Shown piece by piece: positions 6,711 to 16,087 of a stretch of 64,000 nucleotides of DNA. Position numbers and translations under genes: made by a program. How positions within the stretch are numbered: the first letter of the stretch is position 1; each line of letters opens with the position of its first letter. Origin of the DNA: CAWABB01 sp963780165 (GTDB lineage Bacteria > Bacteroidota > Ignavibacteria > UBA10030 > UBA6906); assembly GCA_963780165.1 (NCBI GenBank), contig CAWABB010000001.1, forward strand, positions 2,046,001 through 2,110,000. Reading direction: 5' to 3'. The notes under the pieces were generated by a model. It did no database searches. It was not told the DNA's origin and worked only from the letters and a program-made list of their open reading frames with translations.

Positions 6711-9700
6711 CTATGAGGCGGCCGGGTGCGGTGGGGGCTTTTGTGGAGCTGTGTCTCTGACCTCGCTCGGCGTCACCCCAAACTGCTGGTGGAATCGCCT
6801 CGAAAAATAGGATGGATCGCTGAAACCGACCTGGTAAGCGATTTCAGCAACGGTGCCGGCGCTGCCCCTGAGCAGGTCCATGGCCCGGTGTAGTCGCAGA
6901 TAGCGGATAAACTCACCCGGAGACTGATTCGTCAAAGCCGTCAGCTTCCGATGAACCTGGGAGTGACTCATGTTGAGCGCCCTTCTCAGGTCGTCGATTC
7001 CAAAGGCTTCGTCACCCATCCGCTCCTCAACAAATCCAATAGCCTTCTGCAGAAAAGCGTCGTCCATCGAGGTGACGGCCACTTCGCCCGGCCTGAGCGG
7101 GATCGTGAACCGCTCCCGGAGCCGGCGGCGTGTTTCGATCAGATTCCTGACCCTCGCGATGAGCTCTTTTGGTTCAAATGGCTTGATCAGATAGTCGTCC
7201 GCACCGGTTTCCAACCCTTCAATCTTATGCTCGCTTGCCGCCTTTGCGGTCAGTAATACGATCGGGATGTGACAGGTCTTTTCATCCTGCTTCAAGATCC
7301 GGCACAGTTCATAACCGTCCTTGCGCGGCATCATAACGTCACTGATGATCAGGTCCGGGATCACCGCCCTGGCCGTTTCCACCCCCTGCGCGCCGTCGAC
7401 GGATTCCAACACCTGGTAATCGGCAAGGTACTGCCTCACAAAGCTCCTCACGTCAGCATTGTCCTCAACGACAAGGACAATCGGCCTCTGCTCGCCAGGC
7501 GCCGGAGATTCCTCTTCCCCGGTTCTCCTCTCGAAATCTCCGTCAGGCCTATCAGCACGCACGGCCGACGCGGAATGCGCAGCGGGAGCAGAGAGCGTTG
7601 GCATTTCCAAGATCTCCCCGTCCTTCAGGTGACTCCGCCCCAGCGGAAGCCGGACGGTGAACTCGGTCCCCCGGCCAACCTCACTCTTTACCTCGATCGT
7701 GCCGTGATGCAGCTCGACGAGCTCTCTGGCGAGGGCGAGTCCGATGCCCGACCCTTCGTTCTCTCGCGTCTGTGATTCATCGACCTGATAGAAGCGGTCG
7801 AAGATCTTCTCCAGATGCACGGGGGCGATCCCAACGCCTGTATCGGCAACCGTGATCGCAACCTCGCCGTTCCGGAAAAAGGGCGTGAATGATCTCTGTG
7901 CTTTGAAATCTGAATTCTGAAGTTTGAGCTTTGAATGCTGATCCCTGAATTCGGTCACCTTCACGGTGACTGTCCCGCCCTCCCCCGTGAACTTGAACGC
8001 ATTCGAAAGAAGGTTGACAAGGATCTTCTCCAGCATGTCTCTGTCGCAATAGACTTCGATCTCCTCCGGCCCTGCTTCGACGTTCAATCGGATGCGCCGG
8101 AACCCGGCTGACGATTCGAACGAATAGGCGATTCCCCTGACGAGCGGAACGATATTCATCCGGCTCGCACGCAGCCTCATCGCCCCGGCCTCCAGCTTCG
8201 AGAGATCCAGGAGCTGGTTGACTAGTCGAAGGAGGCGGTGCGAATGCCGCTCGGCCATCGTGAGGTCCCGCTCCAGCTCTGCGGCGTCGATCATCTCGCT
8301 CGAGCCGCCATCTCCAGGCAACCGGGGAGCGGGGTGTCCCTCACGCGGCGTTCCGGCTCCCAGACGCTCCCTCCATTTCCTGACAGGCCCGAGAACGAGC
8401 GTCAGCGGCGTGCGGAATTCGTGCGAGATATTCGCATAGAACCTGGACTTTAGGCGGTCCATTTCGGCCAGGTGCTCCGCCTTGTGTTTGAGGTACAGCT
8501 GCCTCACCCGAAGGCGATATGCCGCAGTGACAAGACCAATAAAGACGAACCCATAGATTGCATATGCCCACCACGTTCGCCACCAGGGAGGTGCGATTGC
8601 GATCGGAAGTGCGATTTCCTGGTCCGACCAGCGACCGAATCTGTTGATGGCTTTGACTCTGAAGACGTACCTGCCCGGGGCGAGGCCGGGGTATCTCGCG
8701 AAACGTCGCGCCCCGGGATTGGCCCAGGTATCTTCCACGCCTTCCAGCCGGTAGCGATATTCAATAAGGTGCCCCTGGCCGGGATCGATTGCGGCGAATT
8801 CGAATTCGAGAACGTTCTGATCGTGCCGCAGCTGCAGTGGCTTGGCAAGATCCTGCTGCGGAATCATTACGGTATCGTTGACCGACGTCCGCGAAAGGAC
8901 CAGGAACGGCGGTTGCACCGGGCGATCCAGGCTGTCCGGATGGACGATCGACATGCCGCCGTAGCCGACGAGGACCACCCTCCCGTCGTCCAGGGCCGTC
9001 ATGCTCAAGGGTCCCAGGAATCCGTCGGAATGGTCGAAATTGGCAAAAGTGCCTTCGGCCGGATCCAGAATTCCCAGGCCTTTTCCTACGTACCAGACCC
9101 AGAGTCTCCCCCGACCGTCATTCCCGAGCGGAAGAGCGTGAATGGAGCCCGCAAAAAGATCATTGACGACAGACGTGAATGATCGGGTTCCAGGTTCCCA
9201 GCGATACAGGTTCTTGCCCCCGGCCCAGATTCTCTCCCGGGGATCCTCATATATCATCTGAGGATGGATGCTGCTGATTGCCCCACTGTCGGTCGAGTCC
9301 TCTGAAAGGAACTCAAAACGACGTGCTGAAGGATCGAAGACAAAGGGTCCCAGGAATTCATCCGAGATCCAGATCTTCCCGGAGCGGGCTTTCAGCAGGT
9401 GGACGATCTGCCCCCGTGAGTCGTGCGAGATGCTCGAGAAGGTGTGATGCCGCGTGTCGAAGGCGAGGAGCCCGTCGTTGTATGCTGCGATCCAGAGCGT
9501 GTCTCCGGATGTGCCGACGATGCTCCTGCAGATGTCGTCCTTGAAGGTAAGATTGGCGAGCTGGCGTGAATACCGGTAGCTCGCCACTCGGCCGGTCCGC
9601 GGTTCGTAGCTAAAAAGACCCAATCCCCACGAACCAAACCAGAGCGTTCCCTTCCCATCGTCATGAGAGCCCCAGACTCCGGCGCGGTCGAACCCGCTCT

Positions 9701-10988
9701 TTCCACCCTTGAACAGGTCCACGATGAGGAGAACATTCAAGTCCTCCAACCGGACCTGCACCAGCTTTCCTTCGGCTCCTATCCAGTATGACCCGTCGCT
9801 CCACCGATCGATGGTCTCCATCTCCATTGGAAGGCCCGAGGGGCCTCGCAGCGCGTAGCGGGGAAATCGATACGATGCGGGTGGCACATAGTATAACCCG
9901 TCGTCCGCGGTGCCGATCCAGAGTGTCCCGCTGCTATCCACCGACATCCGCGTGTACATCGATTTCCCGGGTGCAAGCCAGGAAGGGACGTATTCACGGT
10001 ATGTCCCGGACACCGGATCGAACATGTCGACCCCCTCCCCTGTCGCGATCCACATCATGCCGTTTCCGTCCCGCTCCATCTCCTGGATCCGGCCATCCCG
10101 CAATTCCCCAGCATCACGAGTTCGTTTGGGGTATCTCGTCAACGACCCGCTGGCCTGGTTGAACAGGAGCAGTCCATGCGCGGCCGTGCCAATCCAGAGC
10201 CTCCCGGGGCTTTCGCGCAGCAGTGCAGGGACATTGAGGGTTTCGATGTGCAGTCCGCCGACGGCCGGAAGGTTGGGCCTCGTGATTTTTCCGGAGTGGC
10301 GGTTGACCAGGAACAACCCGCCCACTGATGCGACGACGAGACTGGAGTCGTCCCATTGCTCCAGTTTGAAGCTCCCCCCTTTGAAGCCGTCGCAGTGTAT
10401 CGTTCGAAAACGCGCATGACGAGCCACGCTATCCACATCGGTGTCGTCGCGAGCGCTCCCGAGGTCGAGTGAGACAACGGCATCTTCCGTCCCGATCCAG
10501 AGAATCCCGGACGGGTCTTCATAGATCGTCTGCGTGTAAGATGGGTGAAACGAGAGACTGTCGTCCCGCCGTCCCTCGAAGTGAACGAATCGGTCCTTTG
10601 TGGGGTCATACAGGCTGAGGCTGGAGGCGTATTTCCCGGCCCAGAGACGCCCCCGAGAATCGATGTAGAGCACCAGCACGTTGTCCGGCACGCTAAACTC
10701 GCGGTACACCTTGCACGAGTAGCCGTCGTATCGCACGAGACCGTTCACCGTGCCGAACCAGATGAATCCCCATTGATCGCGTACGACGTTCGACCGCAAA
10801 TGGTTCGACGGGAGGCCCTCGGCGGTCGTCAGGCGGTTGAACTGGATGACGGGGAGGAGTTTGTCCTGCGCAGCGAGGGGTTGAGAGGAGCCGATGATCA
10901 GCAGGGCGGAGAGAGTTGCCCGCAACAAAGCAGATGCGGTTCTGTGGCGAAATGCGCGGGGCCAACAGCCGGTGCGGAAGAAGGCCAT
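6711..10988 (-). CDS. Hybrid two-component sensor: beta-propeller sensor, histidine kinase, receiver and AraC DNA-binding domain in one protein
   Basis: A protein of about 1425 residues. It has a signal peptide (end near LAAQ) and a large periplasmic region of two-component propeller repeats (about 45-690, repeated LWIGT/IWFGT motifs). A Y_Y_Y domain (about 725-795) and one membrane helix (about 805-825) follow. The cytoplasmic part has a HisKA H-box (SHEFRTPLT, His about 856), a HATPase N-box (LLSNAFKF), a receiver (ISDVMMP, Asp about 1217) and two C-terminal AraC helix-turn-helix motifs. It senses an extracellular ligand and directly regulates transcription, as HTCS proteins do for polymer-use loci. 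The ATG at 10988 with GGAG 9 nt upstream is preferred over GTG at 11003. An AT-rich in-frame insertion lies in the ATPase domain. The target may be the protease downstream (inference). Confidence 0.94.
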   Translation of the reverse strand: MAFFRTGCWPRAFRHRTASALLRATLSALLIIGSSQPLAAQDKLLPVIQFNRLTTAEGLPSNHLRSNVVRDQWGFIWFGTVNGLVRYDGYSCKVYREFSVPDNVLVLYIDSRGRLWAGKYASSLSLYDPTKDRFVHFEGRRDDSLSFHPSYTQTIYEDPSGILWIGTEDAVVSLDLGSARDDTDVDSVARHARFRTIHCDGFKGGSFKLEQWDDSSLVVASVGGLFLVNRHSGKITRPNLPAVGGLHIETLNVPALLRESPGRLWIGTAAHGLLLFNQASGSLTRYPKRTRDAGELRDGRIQEMERDGNGMMWIATGEGVDMFDPVSGTYREYVPSWLAPGKSMYTRMSVDSSGTLWIGTADDGLYYVPPASYRFPRYALRGPSGLPMEMETIDRWSDGSYWIGAEGKLVQVRLEDLNVLLIVDLFKGGKSGFDRAGVWGSHDDGKGTLWFGSWGLGLFSYEPRTGRVASYRYSRQLANLTFKDDICRSIVGTSGDTLWIAAYNDGLLAFDTRHHTFSSISHDSRGQIVHLLKARSGKIWISDEFLGPFVFDPSARRFEFLSEDSTDSGAISSIHPQMIYEDPRERIWAGGKNLYRWEPGTRSFTSVVNDLFAGSIHALPLGNDGRGRLWVWYVGKGLGILDPAEGTFANFDHSDGFLGPLSMTALDDGRVVLVGYGGMSIVHPDSLDRPVQPPFLVLSRTSVNDTVMIPQQDLAKPLQLRHDQNVLEFEFAAIDPGQGHLIEYRYRLEGVEDTWANPGARRFARYPGLAPGRYVFRVKAINRFGRWSDQEIALPIAIAPPWWRTWWAYAIYGFVFIGLVTAAYRLRVRQLYLKHKAEHLAEMDRLKSRFYANISHEFRTPLTLVLGPVRKWRERLGAGTPREGHPAPRLPGDGGSSEMIDAAELERDLTMAERHSHRLLRLVNQLLDLSKLEAGAMRLRASRMNIVPLVRGIAYSFESSAGFRRIRLNVEAGPEEIEVYCDRDMLEKILVNLLSNAFKFTGEGGTVTVKVTEFRDQHSKLKLQNSDFKAQRSFTPFFRNGEVAITVADTGVGIAPVHLEKIFDRFYQVDESQTRENEGSGIGLALARELVELHHGTIEVKSEVGRGTEFTVRLPLGRSHLKDGEILEMPTLSAPAAHSASAVRADRPDGDFERRTGEEESPAPGEQRPIVLVVEDNADVRSFVRQYLADYQVLESVDGAQGVETARAVIPDLIISDVMMPRKDGYELCRILKQDEKTCHIPIVLLTAKAASEHKIEGLETGADDYLIKPFEPKELIARVRNLIETRRRLRERFTIPLRPGEVAVTSMDDAFLQKAIGFVEERMGDEAFGIDDLRRALNMSHSQVHRKLTALTNQSPGEFIRYLRLHRAMDLLRGSAGTVAEIAYQVGFSDPSYFSRRFHQQFGVTPSEVRDTAPQKPPPHPAAS
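7891..7955. repeat. AT-rich low-complexity in-frame insertion inside the hybrid kinase gene
   Basis: About 65 bp at roughly 40 % GC, in a gene of about 58-60 %, contain internal direct repeats: GCTTTGAA twice and TGAATTC twice. It encodes about 22-27 residues rich in Gln, Ser, Lys and Phe, between the strands VTVKVTEF and GEVAITVADTG of the HATPase domain, where families normally have a short hairpin. It looks like a small repeat that inserted in frame. Confidence 0.55.
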
Positions 10989-11050
10989 CCTGGGAAGCTC
11001 CACGGGGGGTGAACAATCCCAACGGCGCGATGAATCGGCGGTACGGCCGG

Positions 11051-11079
11051 AAGATAGGGGAGAGGAGTGCGAGAATCAA
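11051..11079 (-). promoter_or_regulatory. Predicted promoter of the hybrid sensor gene
   Basis: On the minus strand TTGATT (11074-11079), 17 bp, TATCTT (11051-11056). The expected leader to the ATG at 10988 is about 55 nt. For the divergent murA only a weak candidate is visible (TTGCAT 11087-11092, 17 bp, GACATT 11110-11115). Confidence 0.68.
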
Positions 11080-11221
11080 ACGCAGGTTGCATTTCCTGAC
11101 CGATTTCGAGACATTCGTGCTGAAGGGAAGCGGTCATGTGCCCGACGATAGTGCGGCTGGGCTGAATGAAGGTAATGCGGTGCTGACGGCCGGATTCTGT
11201 CACCTCAAACACTGAGCGCAC

Positions 11222-12484
11222 GTGGATAAATTCGTCATTCATGGAGGGAAGCCGCTGCATGGCACTGTCGCCATCAGCGGAGCAAAGAACGCCACGCTTG
11301 CCCTGATACCTGCGACTCTCCTCGCGGGAGGCATGTTCCGCCTGAGAAACACACCGCTCCTGCGCGATGTCACCACCATGTCGGCCCTCCTGCGGTCGAT
11401 GGGGTTGTCCATCGAGATGAACGGCAATGTCCTGACGCTGGACACGACCAGGGTCAACAAGTTCGAGGCGCCGTACGAGCATGTGAAGAAGATGCGCGCG
11501 TCGATCTACGTGCTCGGGCCGCTGCTCGGACGGTTTGGGAAGGCAAAGGTGTCGCTGCCCGGCGGGTGCGCATGGGGGCCGCGGCCCGTGAACCTGCATA
11601 TCGAAGGGATGCGGAAGCTAGGGGCGGAGATCGACCTCAAGGGCGGCTACATCGTCGCGAAGGCGAAACGCCTGAGAGGCGCGAAGATTCATTTCGATGT
11701 GTCGAGCGTGGGTGCGACCGGAAATGTCATGATGGCAGCGGTGCTCGCCCAGGGCACGACGGTGATCGAGAATGCCGCGCTCGAGCCGGAGATCACATTC
11801 CTCGCCGAGTTCCTTGTCTCCATGGGTGCGTCGATCAATGGAATCGGCACGACGACCCTGGAAATCCAGGGTGTCGATACGCTCCATCCCGCGGACATCG
11901 ATACGATCCCGGACCGCATCGAGGCGGGGACCTTCCTTGTCGCCGCCGCCATGACGGGGGGGACGGCCACACTCACAGGGGTGAACCCCGGCCATCTCTC
12001 GGCGGTGATCCGGAAGCTGGAAGACACCGGGTGCCACCTGACGTCGACAGACGACACGGTAACGATCGCGGCGCCCGCAAAGGTTACACCCGTGGACGTG
12101 ACGGCCGCGGTGTATCCCGGGTTCCCCACGGACATGCAGGCGCAGTGGACGGCGTTCATGGCGGTGGCCTCCGGCACGGCCGTCGTCACCGATACCATCT
12201 ACGCCGACCGGTTCAAGCATATCCCGGAGCTGATCCGCCTTGGCGCGGACATTGAGCTCAAGGAAAATTCGGCCATTATTCGCGGTGTCGACCATCTGAC
12301 CGGCGCAAAGGTGATGTCGACTGACCTCCGCGCATCCGCGTCATTGATCCTTGCCGGCCTGATCGCGGACAACACCACGGAGGTGCTGCGCGTATACCAT
12401 CTCGACCGCGGGTACGAGCGCATCGAATCGAAGCTGCGTGCGCTCGGGGCCGACATCGAGCGGGTGGCGGGCGAAGAGTTCTGA
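11222..12484 (+). CDS. murA: UDP-N-acetylglucosamine 1-carboxyvinyltransferase
   Basis: The 420-residue protein carries the first committed step of peptidoglycan synthesis, transferring enolpyruvate from PEP to UDP-GlcNAc in the cytoplasm. It opens with GGKPLHGTVAISGAKNA, has the PEP-binding loop LPGGCAWGPRP with the catalytic cysteine at about residue 116 (the fosfomycin-sensitive form), and ends with the RGYERIESKLRALGA block. Length is typical. The start codon is GTG with a weak GAGCG before it. It is followed after 10 bp by the membrane gluzincin gene and then a GT9 glycosyltransferase, suggesting an envelope-synthesis operon. Confidence 0.97.
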   Translation: MDKFVIHGGKPLHGTVAISGAKNATLALIPATLLAGGMFRLRNTPLLRDVTTMSALLRSMGLSIEMNGNVLTLDTTRVNKFEAPYEHVKKMRASIYVLGPLLGRFGKAKVSLPGGCAWGPRPVNLHIEGMRKLGAEIDLKGGYIVAKAKRLRGAKIHFDVSSVGATGNVMMAAVLAQGTTVIENAALEPEITFLAEFLVSMGASINGIGTTTLEIQGVDTLHPADIDTIPDRIEAGTFLVAAAMTGGTATLTGVNPGHLSAVIRKLEDTGCHLTSTDDTVTIAAPAKVTPVDVTAAVYPGFPTDMQAQWTAFMAVASGTAVVTDTIYADRFKHIPELIRLGADIELKENSAIIRGVDHLTGAKVMSTDLRASASLILAGLIADNTTEVLRVYHLDRGYERIESKLRALGADIERVAGEEF

Positions 12485-12494
12485 CGGAGACTCC

Positions 12495-14795
12495 GTGACG
12501 CGCGGTGGCAGACGGGATACTCGTTGGGTGCTGCCGGCGATCGGCGGGGCCGCGTACCTGCTCGTTGCTGCCACCTGCACGCAGATACCCCTCCTCCATA
12601 CCCTCGGATACGAATTTGCCTTCGTGATCGGGCTGGTGGCGACCGTTGTTGCCACACTGACCACGATCGCGTCAGTGCGCGACGCCGACCCCGCCGGCAC
12701 AGGACCTGCCGAAGATCGCATGGAAGCTGTGCTCCACGTGTTTGGCCGCTCGGTCGTGTCAAATCTCGCGCTGCTGCTGATCCCCCTCGCCGTTGCCGCG
12801 CTGTACATGCTGGTGATCCCGCCGTGCGATTGGCTGGAGGGGCTGGGGTTCTATCTCCTGATTCCCGGCGTCACGGTGCTGGTTTCTGCCGCGCTTGGGG
12901 TGTTCTGTGCGATCCACTACAGGCATCCCCGGTCAATGGCGGCGCTTCTGATCGCAGCGTCCGTTGTGTATGCAGTCGCGCTTGGCTACTTCACGCCCGC
13001 GATCTTTTCGTACAACCTCTTCTACGGGTTCTTCCCCGGCGTCACGTACGACGAGACCATCGCGCTCACGGGCACGCTCATTGTCTCCCGCCTCCTGACG
13101 CTTGCGCTCGCCGGCATCCTGGTCTGGCTTACAACGCTGATGCTCCTTCACCTTCCTGCGGGGGAGCCTGGCTGGAAGACTGGAGTGCGATTGCTCGAGG
13201 TCATGGTGATGCCAGCCTACCGGTGGATCACGGCGGGGATCGTGCTCGGCATCGTCCTGACGTACGCATTCCGGTGCGACATGGGATTGGAAAGCACGGC
13301 CTCGTTCATCCGCACGCGGCTCGGGGGTGAGTACCACACCGAGAATTTTACGATCTATTACCCGGACGCGTCGGTCGGCGCCGCCGAGATTGCGCGCATC
13401 GGAGACGAGCACGAGTTTGCACTCGCGTCAGTGTGCCAGGCGTTCGCGCTGCCGCATACTGCGCCGATCGTGACGTACCTGTATCCGAACGAAGAGATCA
13501 AGCGACGGCTGATGGGCGCCGGGGCCACCGAGATCGCGAAGCCGTGGAACCGGGAGGTTCACGTGTCGGTGCAATCGATCGATGCGGTGTTGAAGCACGA
13601 GATCGTGCACGTCGTGGCGGGCGATTTTGGCATCCCCGTGATTCGCGCGAGCCTCAGCACAGGATTGGTGGAAGGACTTGCCACGGCCATCGACTGGGAG
13701 TGGGGGAACCGTACGCCGCACCAGTATGCGGCTGCGCTCCGGGCGGCGGGAATGGCTCCCGACATCACAACGCTCATGACCATCCGGGGGTTCGCGTCGA
13801 ATTCGTCGTCCGTGAGTTACGTGCTCGCCGGGTCGCTGACACGCTACCTGATGGATCGCTTCGGTGTTCGGAAGCTGGTGCAGGTGTACCGCCATAACGA
13901 CTACGAGCGCGAGTACGGCAGGACGCTGGACGAACTGGTCGTGGACTGGCAACGCTTCCTGGACGGGGTGGACCCGGGTCCGCAGCCTCAGGAGAATGTC
14001 GACGCGTTGTTCCGCCGGCCACCGATCTTTGCCCGCGTCTGCCCGCGCCTTGTGGGCCGCTGGAATCAGGAGGCCCGCGAGGCGTTTCTTGCGCGTGACT
14101 ACAGTCGTTCGCTGGCCCTGTTTGAACAGGCGCTGAGGCGCTCCGGAAGCTCCAGCTCCCTCGGGGGCGCGCTGGCAGTTCGCTCCCGGCTGGGGCAGTA
14201 TCGCATCGTGGCAAGCACCGTAGATTCGCTTACAGAGTCGACGGGCCATCCTGGTATGTACCTGCCGCTTGCGCTGATGGCGGCGGACGCACACTGGGCG
14301 CTGGGACATCAGGATTCCGCGCTGGCCATGCTGGAGAAAATTCTCGCGGCTGACTGGGCCGAATCTCATACGGAAGCCGCCCGGATTCGCCGGGCGATCC
14401 TGACCGACTCCGGAGCCCCGCAGACGGCGCTGAAACGGTTCGTGCTCTCCGATGCCCCCGACTCCGTGCGCGTCGCGATCCTGGACTCCTTGACCGCTCC
14501 GGCACGCGAGCATCCCATGGTCGTGTTCCTGAAGAGCAGGGCATTACATCGAGCGGGACAATATCCTGCCGCGCTGGACGCGGTGTCATCGATCTCGTTC
14601 CCCCAGCGCGACCCGCTTGAAGGCATGCGCCTCCAGCTGCAAGGAAGACTGCTCCTGCTCACACACCAGCCGGGGAAGGCCAAGGCGGCATTCTGGACCT
14701 CACTGAACTGCATCGACCGGACATCCACCGCCGCGATCGATCGCATCGCAGGTTGGCTTGACAGATCCGAGTGGATGCAACGCCATGCCCGCTGA
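12495..14795 (+). CDS. Polytopic membrane protein with gluzincin (peptidase MA-like) domain and TPR-like C terminus
   Basis: From the GTG at 12495 (GGAG 5 nt upstream) the protein has about 766 residues. The first 260 hold about seven hydrophobic segments. A soluble domain follows with the zinc motif HEIVH (about 368-372) and GLVEGLA about 21 residues later, whose glutamate fits the third zinc ligand of gluzincins. The final 250 residues are Ala/Leu-rich helical repeats of TPR character (RDYSRSLALFEQALRR). The architecture predicts an inner-membrane metallopeptidase with an extracytoplasmic catalytic domain. The substrate is unknown. It sits between murA and a glycosyltransferase and overlaps the latter by 11 bp, which hints at an envelope role. 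Confidence 0.8.
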   Translation: MTRGGRRDTRWVLPAIGGAAYLLVAATCTQIPLLHTLGYEFAFVIGLVATVVATLTTIASVRDADPAGTGPAEDRMEAVLHVFGRSVVSNLALLLIPLAVAALYMLVIPPCDWLEGLGFYLLIPGVTVLVSAALGVFCAIHYRHPRSMAALLIAASVVYAVALGYFTPAIFSYNLFYGFFPGVTYDETIALTGTLIVSRLLTLALAGILVWLTTLMLLHLPAGEPGWKTGVRLLEVMVMPAYRWITAGIVLGIVLTYAFRCDMGLESTASFIRTRLGGEYHTENFTIYYPDASVGAAEIARIGDEHEFALASVCQAFALPHTAPIVTYLYPNEEIKRRLMGAGATEIAKPWNREVHVSVQSIDAVLKHEIVHVVAGDFGIPVIRASLSTGLVEGLATAIDWEWGNRTPHQYAAALRAAGMAPDITTLMTIRGFASNSSSVSYVLAGSLTRYLMDRFGVRKLVQVYRHNDYEREYGRTLDELVVDWQRFLDGVDPGPQPQENVDALFRRPPIFARVCPRLVGRWNQEAREAFLARDYSRSLALFEQALRRSGSSSSLGGALAVRSRLGQYRIVASTVDSLTESTGHPGMYLPLALMAADAHWALGHQDSALAMLEKILAADWAESHTEAARIRRAILTDSGAPQTALKRFVLSDAPDSVRVAILDSLTAPAREHPMVVFLKSRALHRAGQYPAALDAVSSISFPQRDPLEGMRLQLQGRLLLLTHQPGKAKAAFWTSLNCIDRTSTAAIDRIAGWLDRSEWMQRHAR

Positions 14796-16002
14796 CCACA
14801 CACGACCAGCATCTGCTGATCGAACGACAACGGCGTCCAACGGGCGACCAATGCCCGGTTTCAACGGCGGACCTCTGCCGGCGAACCGCATCCTTGTGAC
14901 ACGCATGAAGTTCATCGGCGATGTCGTCCTGACGACGCCGCTGTTGCACTCGCTGCGTGCCGCGTACCCTTCCGCATACATTGCCTATATGGCCGAGGCC
15001 CAGGCCTGCTCGTTGCTGCAGCATCACCCCGCCGTCGACGAGCTGATCGGTTATGACTTCGCGCGGCCGTCGCTGCTCGAGCAGACCCGCGTTGCGCTCG
15101 CGCTGCGGCGCTCACGGTTCGACATCGCGCTCGATCTCTTCAGCAATCCGCGCAGCGCTCTGCTTGTGTACCTCTCCGGCGCTCGCGTGCGTGTCGGACT
15201 TGCCCGGGCCGGACGCGGTCGCCTGTTTACGCATCAGGTCCACGACGATGGCGTCCCGAAGACGGCGATCCAGTTCCACAATCAGTTTCTGCACGCCATC
15301 GGCGTGACACCGACGGGAACACAACCGATCGTGGTCGTCACTCCCGGGGAAAAGCAGGCGATGCGACGAAGGCTGGGAGTGACGGGTACGGCAGGTGGTG
15401 CAACCGACAATGGACCAGAGGACCCGGCGCGGGGCGGTAGGTCGGGCAGGTATGGGAGCCAGGCGGAAGCCGCCACCGAACAACGGCTCGTGATTCTGCA
15501 TGTCGGTGCGACATGGCCCGCGAAGCAGTGGGGTGCGGAACAGTACGCGAAGCTTGCCTCGCTGCTCGTGCGAAGCGCAGGGGTCCGCATCTTGCTTACC
15601 GGCGGTCCGCGCGATGAGGCGACGCTCATGGAAGTGGAAGAGAAATCAGAGCGCACTGCGCAGCGTGCCGGAGCGCTCTCGCTTCGCGAGCTGGCAGCCC
15701 TCCTGTCGCTTGCCGATGCGTTCGTCGGGAACGACGGCGGACCGATGCACATCTCGGCGGCCGTGGGGACACCCACAGTGGGCATCTTCGGTCCGGGCGA
15801 AGAACAGATCTGGTTTCCCTATCCTGAACTGTTCGGGCACCGCGCACTGCGGGAGGACGTCCCCTGCCATCCCTGTCACCTCAACGTCTGCAACCGTCCG
15901 GGCGAATCTTTCATGGAATGCATGAAAAAACTGACTCCGGAACGCGTGCTGGATGCCATTCTGAGGGCCCTGGACCACACGCCTGCGCGCCCGGACAATT
16001 GA
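14785..16002 (+). CDS. Glycosyltransferase family 9 (ADP-heptose:LPS heptosyltransferase-like)
   Basis: A 405-residue protein with two Rossmann-like halves. The N-terminal half starts at RILVTRMKFIGDVVLTTP, the classical heptosyltransferase opening, and includes SGARVRVGL. The C-terminal half has HVGATWPAKQW, the donor-binding GNDGGPMHISAAVGTP and a final Cys-rich segment (PCHPCHLNVC) seen in many homologues. It likely adds a heptose or related sugar to the lipopolysaccharide core at the inner face of the inner membrane. Start choice: the ATG at 14785 overlaps the upstream stop by 11 bp; the ATG at 14851 is an alternative because conservation begins only after it. Residues about 208-225 form a charged insertion. 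Confidence 0.88.
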   Translation: MPADHTRPASADRTTTASNGRPMPGFNGGPLPANRILVTRMKFIGDVVLTTPLLHSLRAAYPSAYIAYMAEAQACSLLQHHPAVDELIGYDFARPSLLEQTRVALALRRSRFDIALDLFSNPRSALLVYLSGARVRVGLARAGRGRLFTHQVHDDGVPKTAIQFHNQFLHAIGVTPTGTQPIVVVTPGEKQAMRRRLGVTGTAGGATDNGPEDPARGGRSGRYGSQAEAATEQRLVILHVGATWPAKQWGAEQYAKLASLLVRSAGVRILLTGGPRDEATLMEVEEKSERTAQRAGALSLRELAALLSLADAFVGNDGGPMHISAAVGTPTVGIFGPGEEQIWFPYPELFGHRALREDVPCHPCHLNVCNRPGESFMECMKKLTPERVLDAILRALDHTPARPDN

Positions 16003-16028
16003 TTGTGTGCTGTTTTTTCAGGTAATTC
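15999..16028 (+). promoter_or_regulatory. Weak candidate promoter for enolase
   Basis: TTGATT (15999-16004), 18 bp, TAATTC (16023-16028), followed by a 60-nt leader to the enolase start. The -35 box overlaps the stop codon of the glycosyltransferase gene. It is weaker than the other promoters in this window. Confidence 0.35.
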
Positions 16029-16087
16029 TACAGATAGGCTTATCTCTGCCTTCCCAAGACAATTAGATCGACACCTACGGAGTCCCC

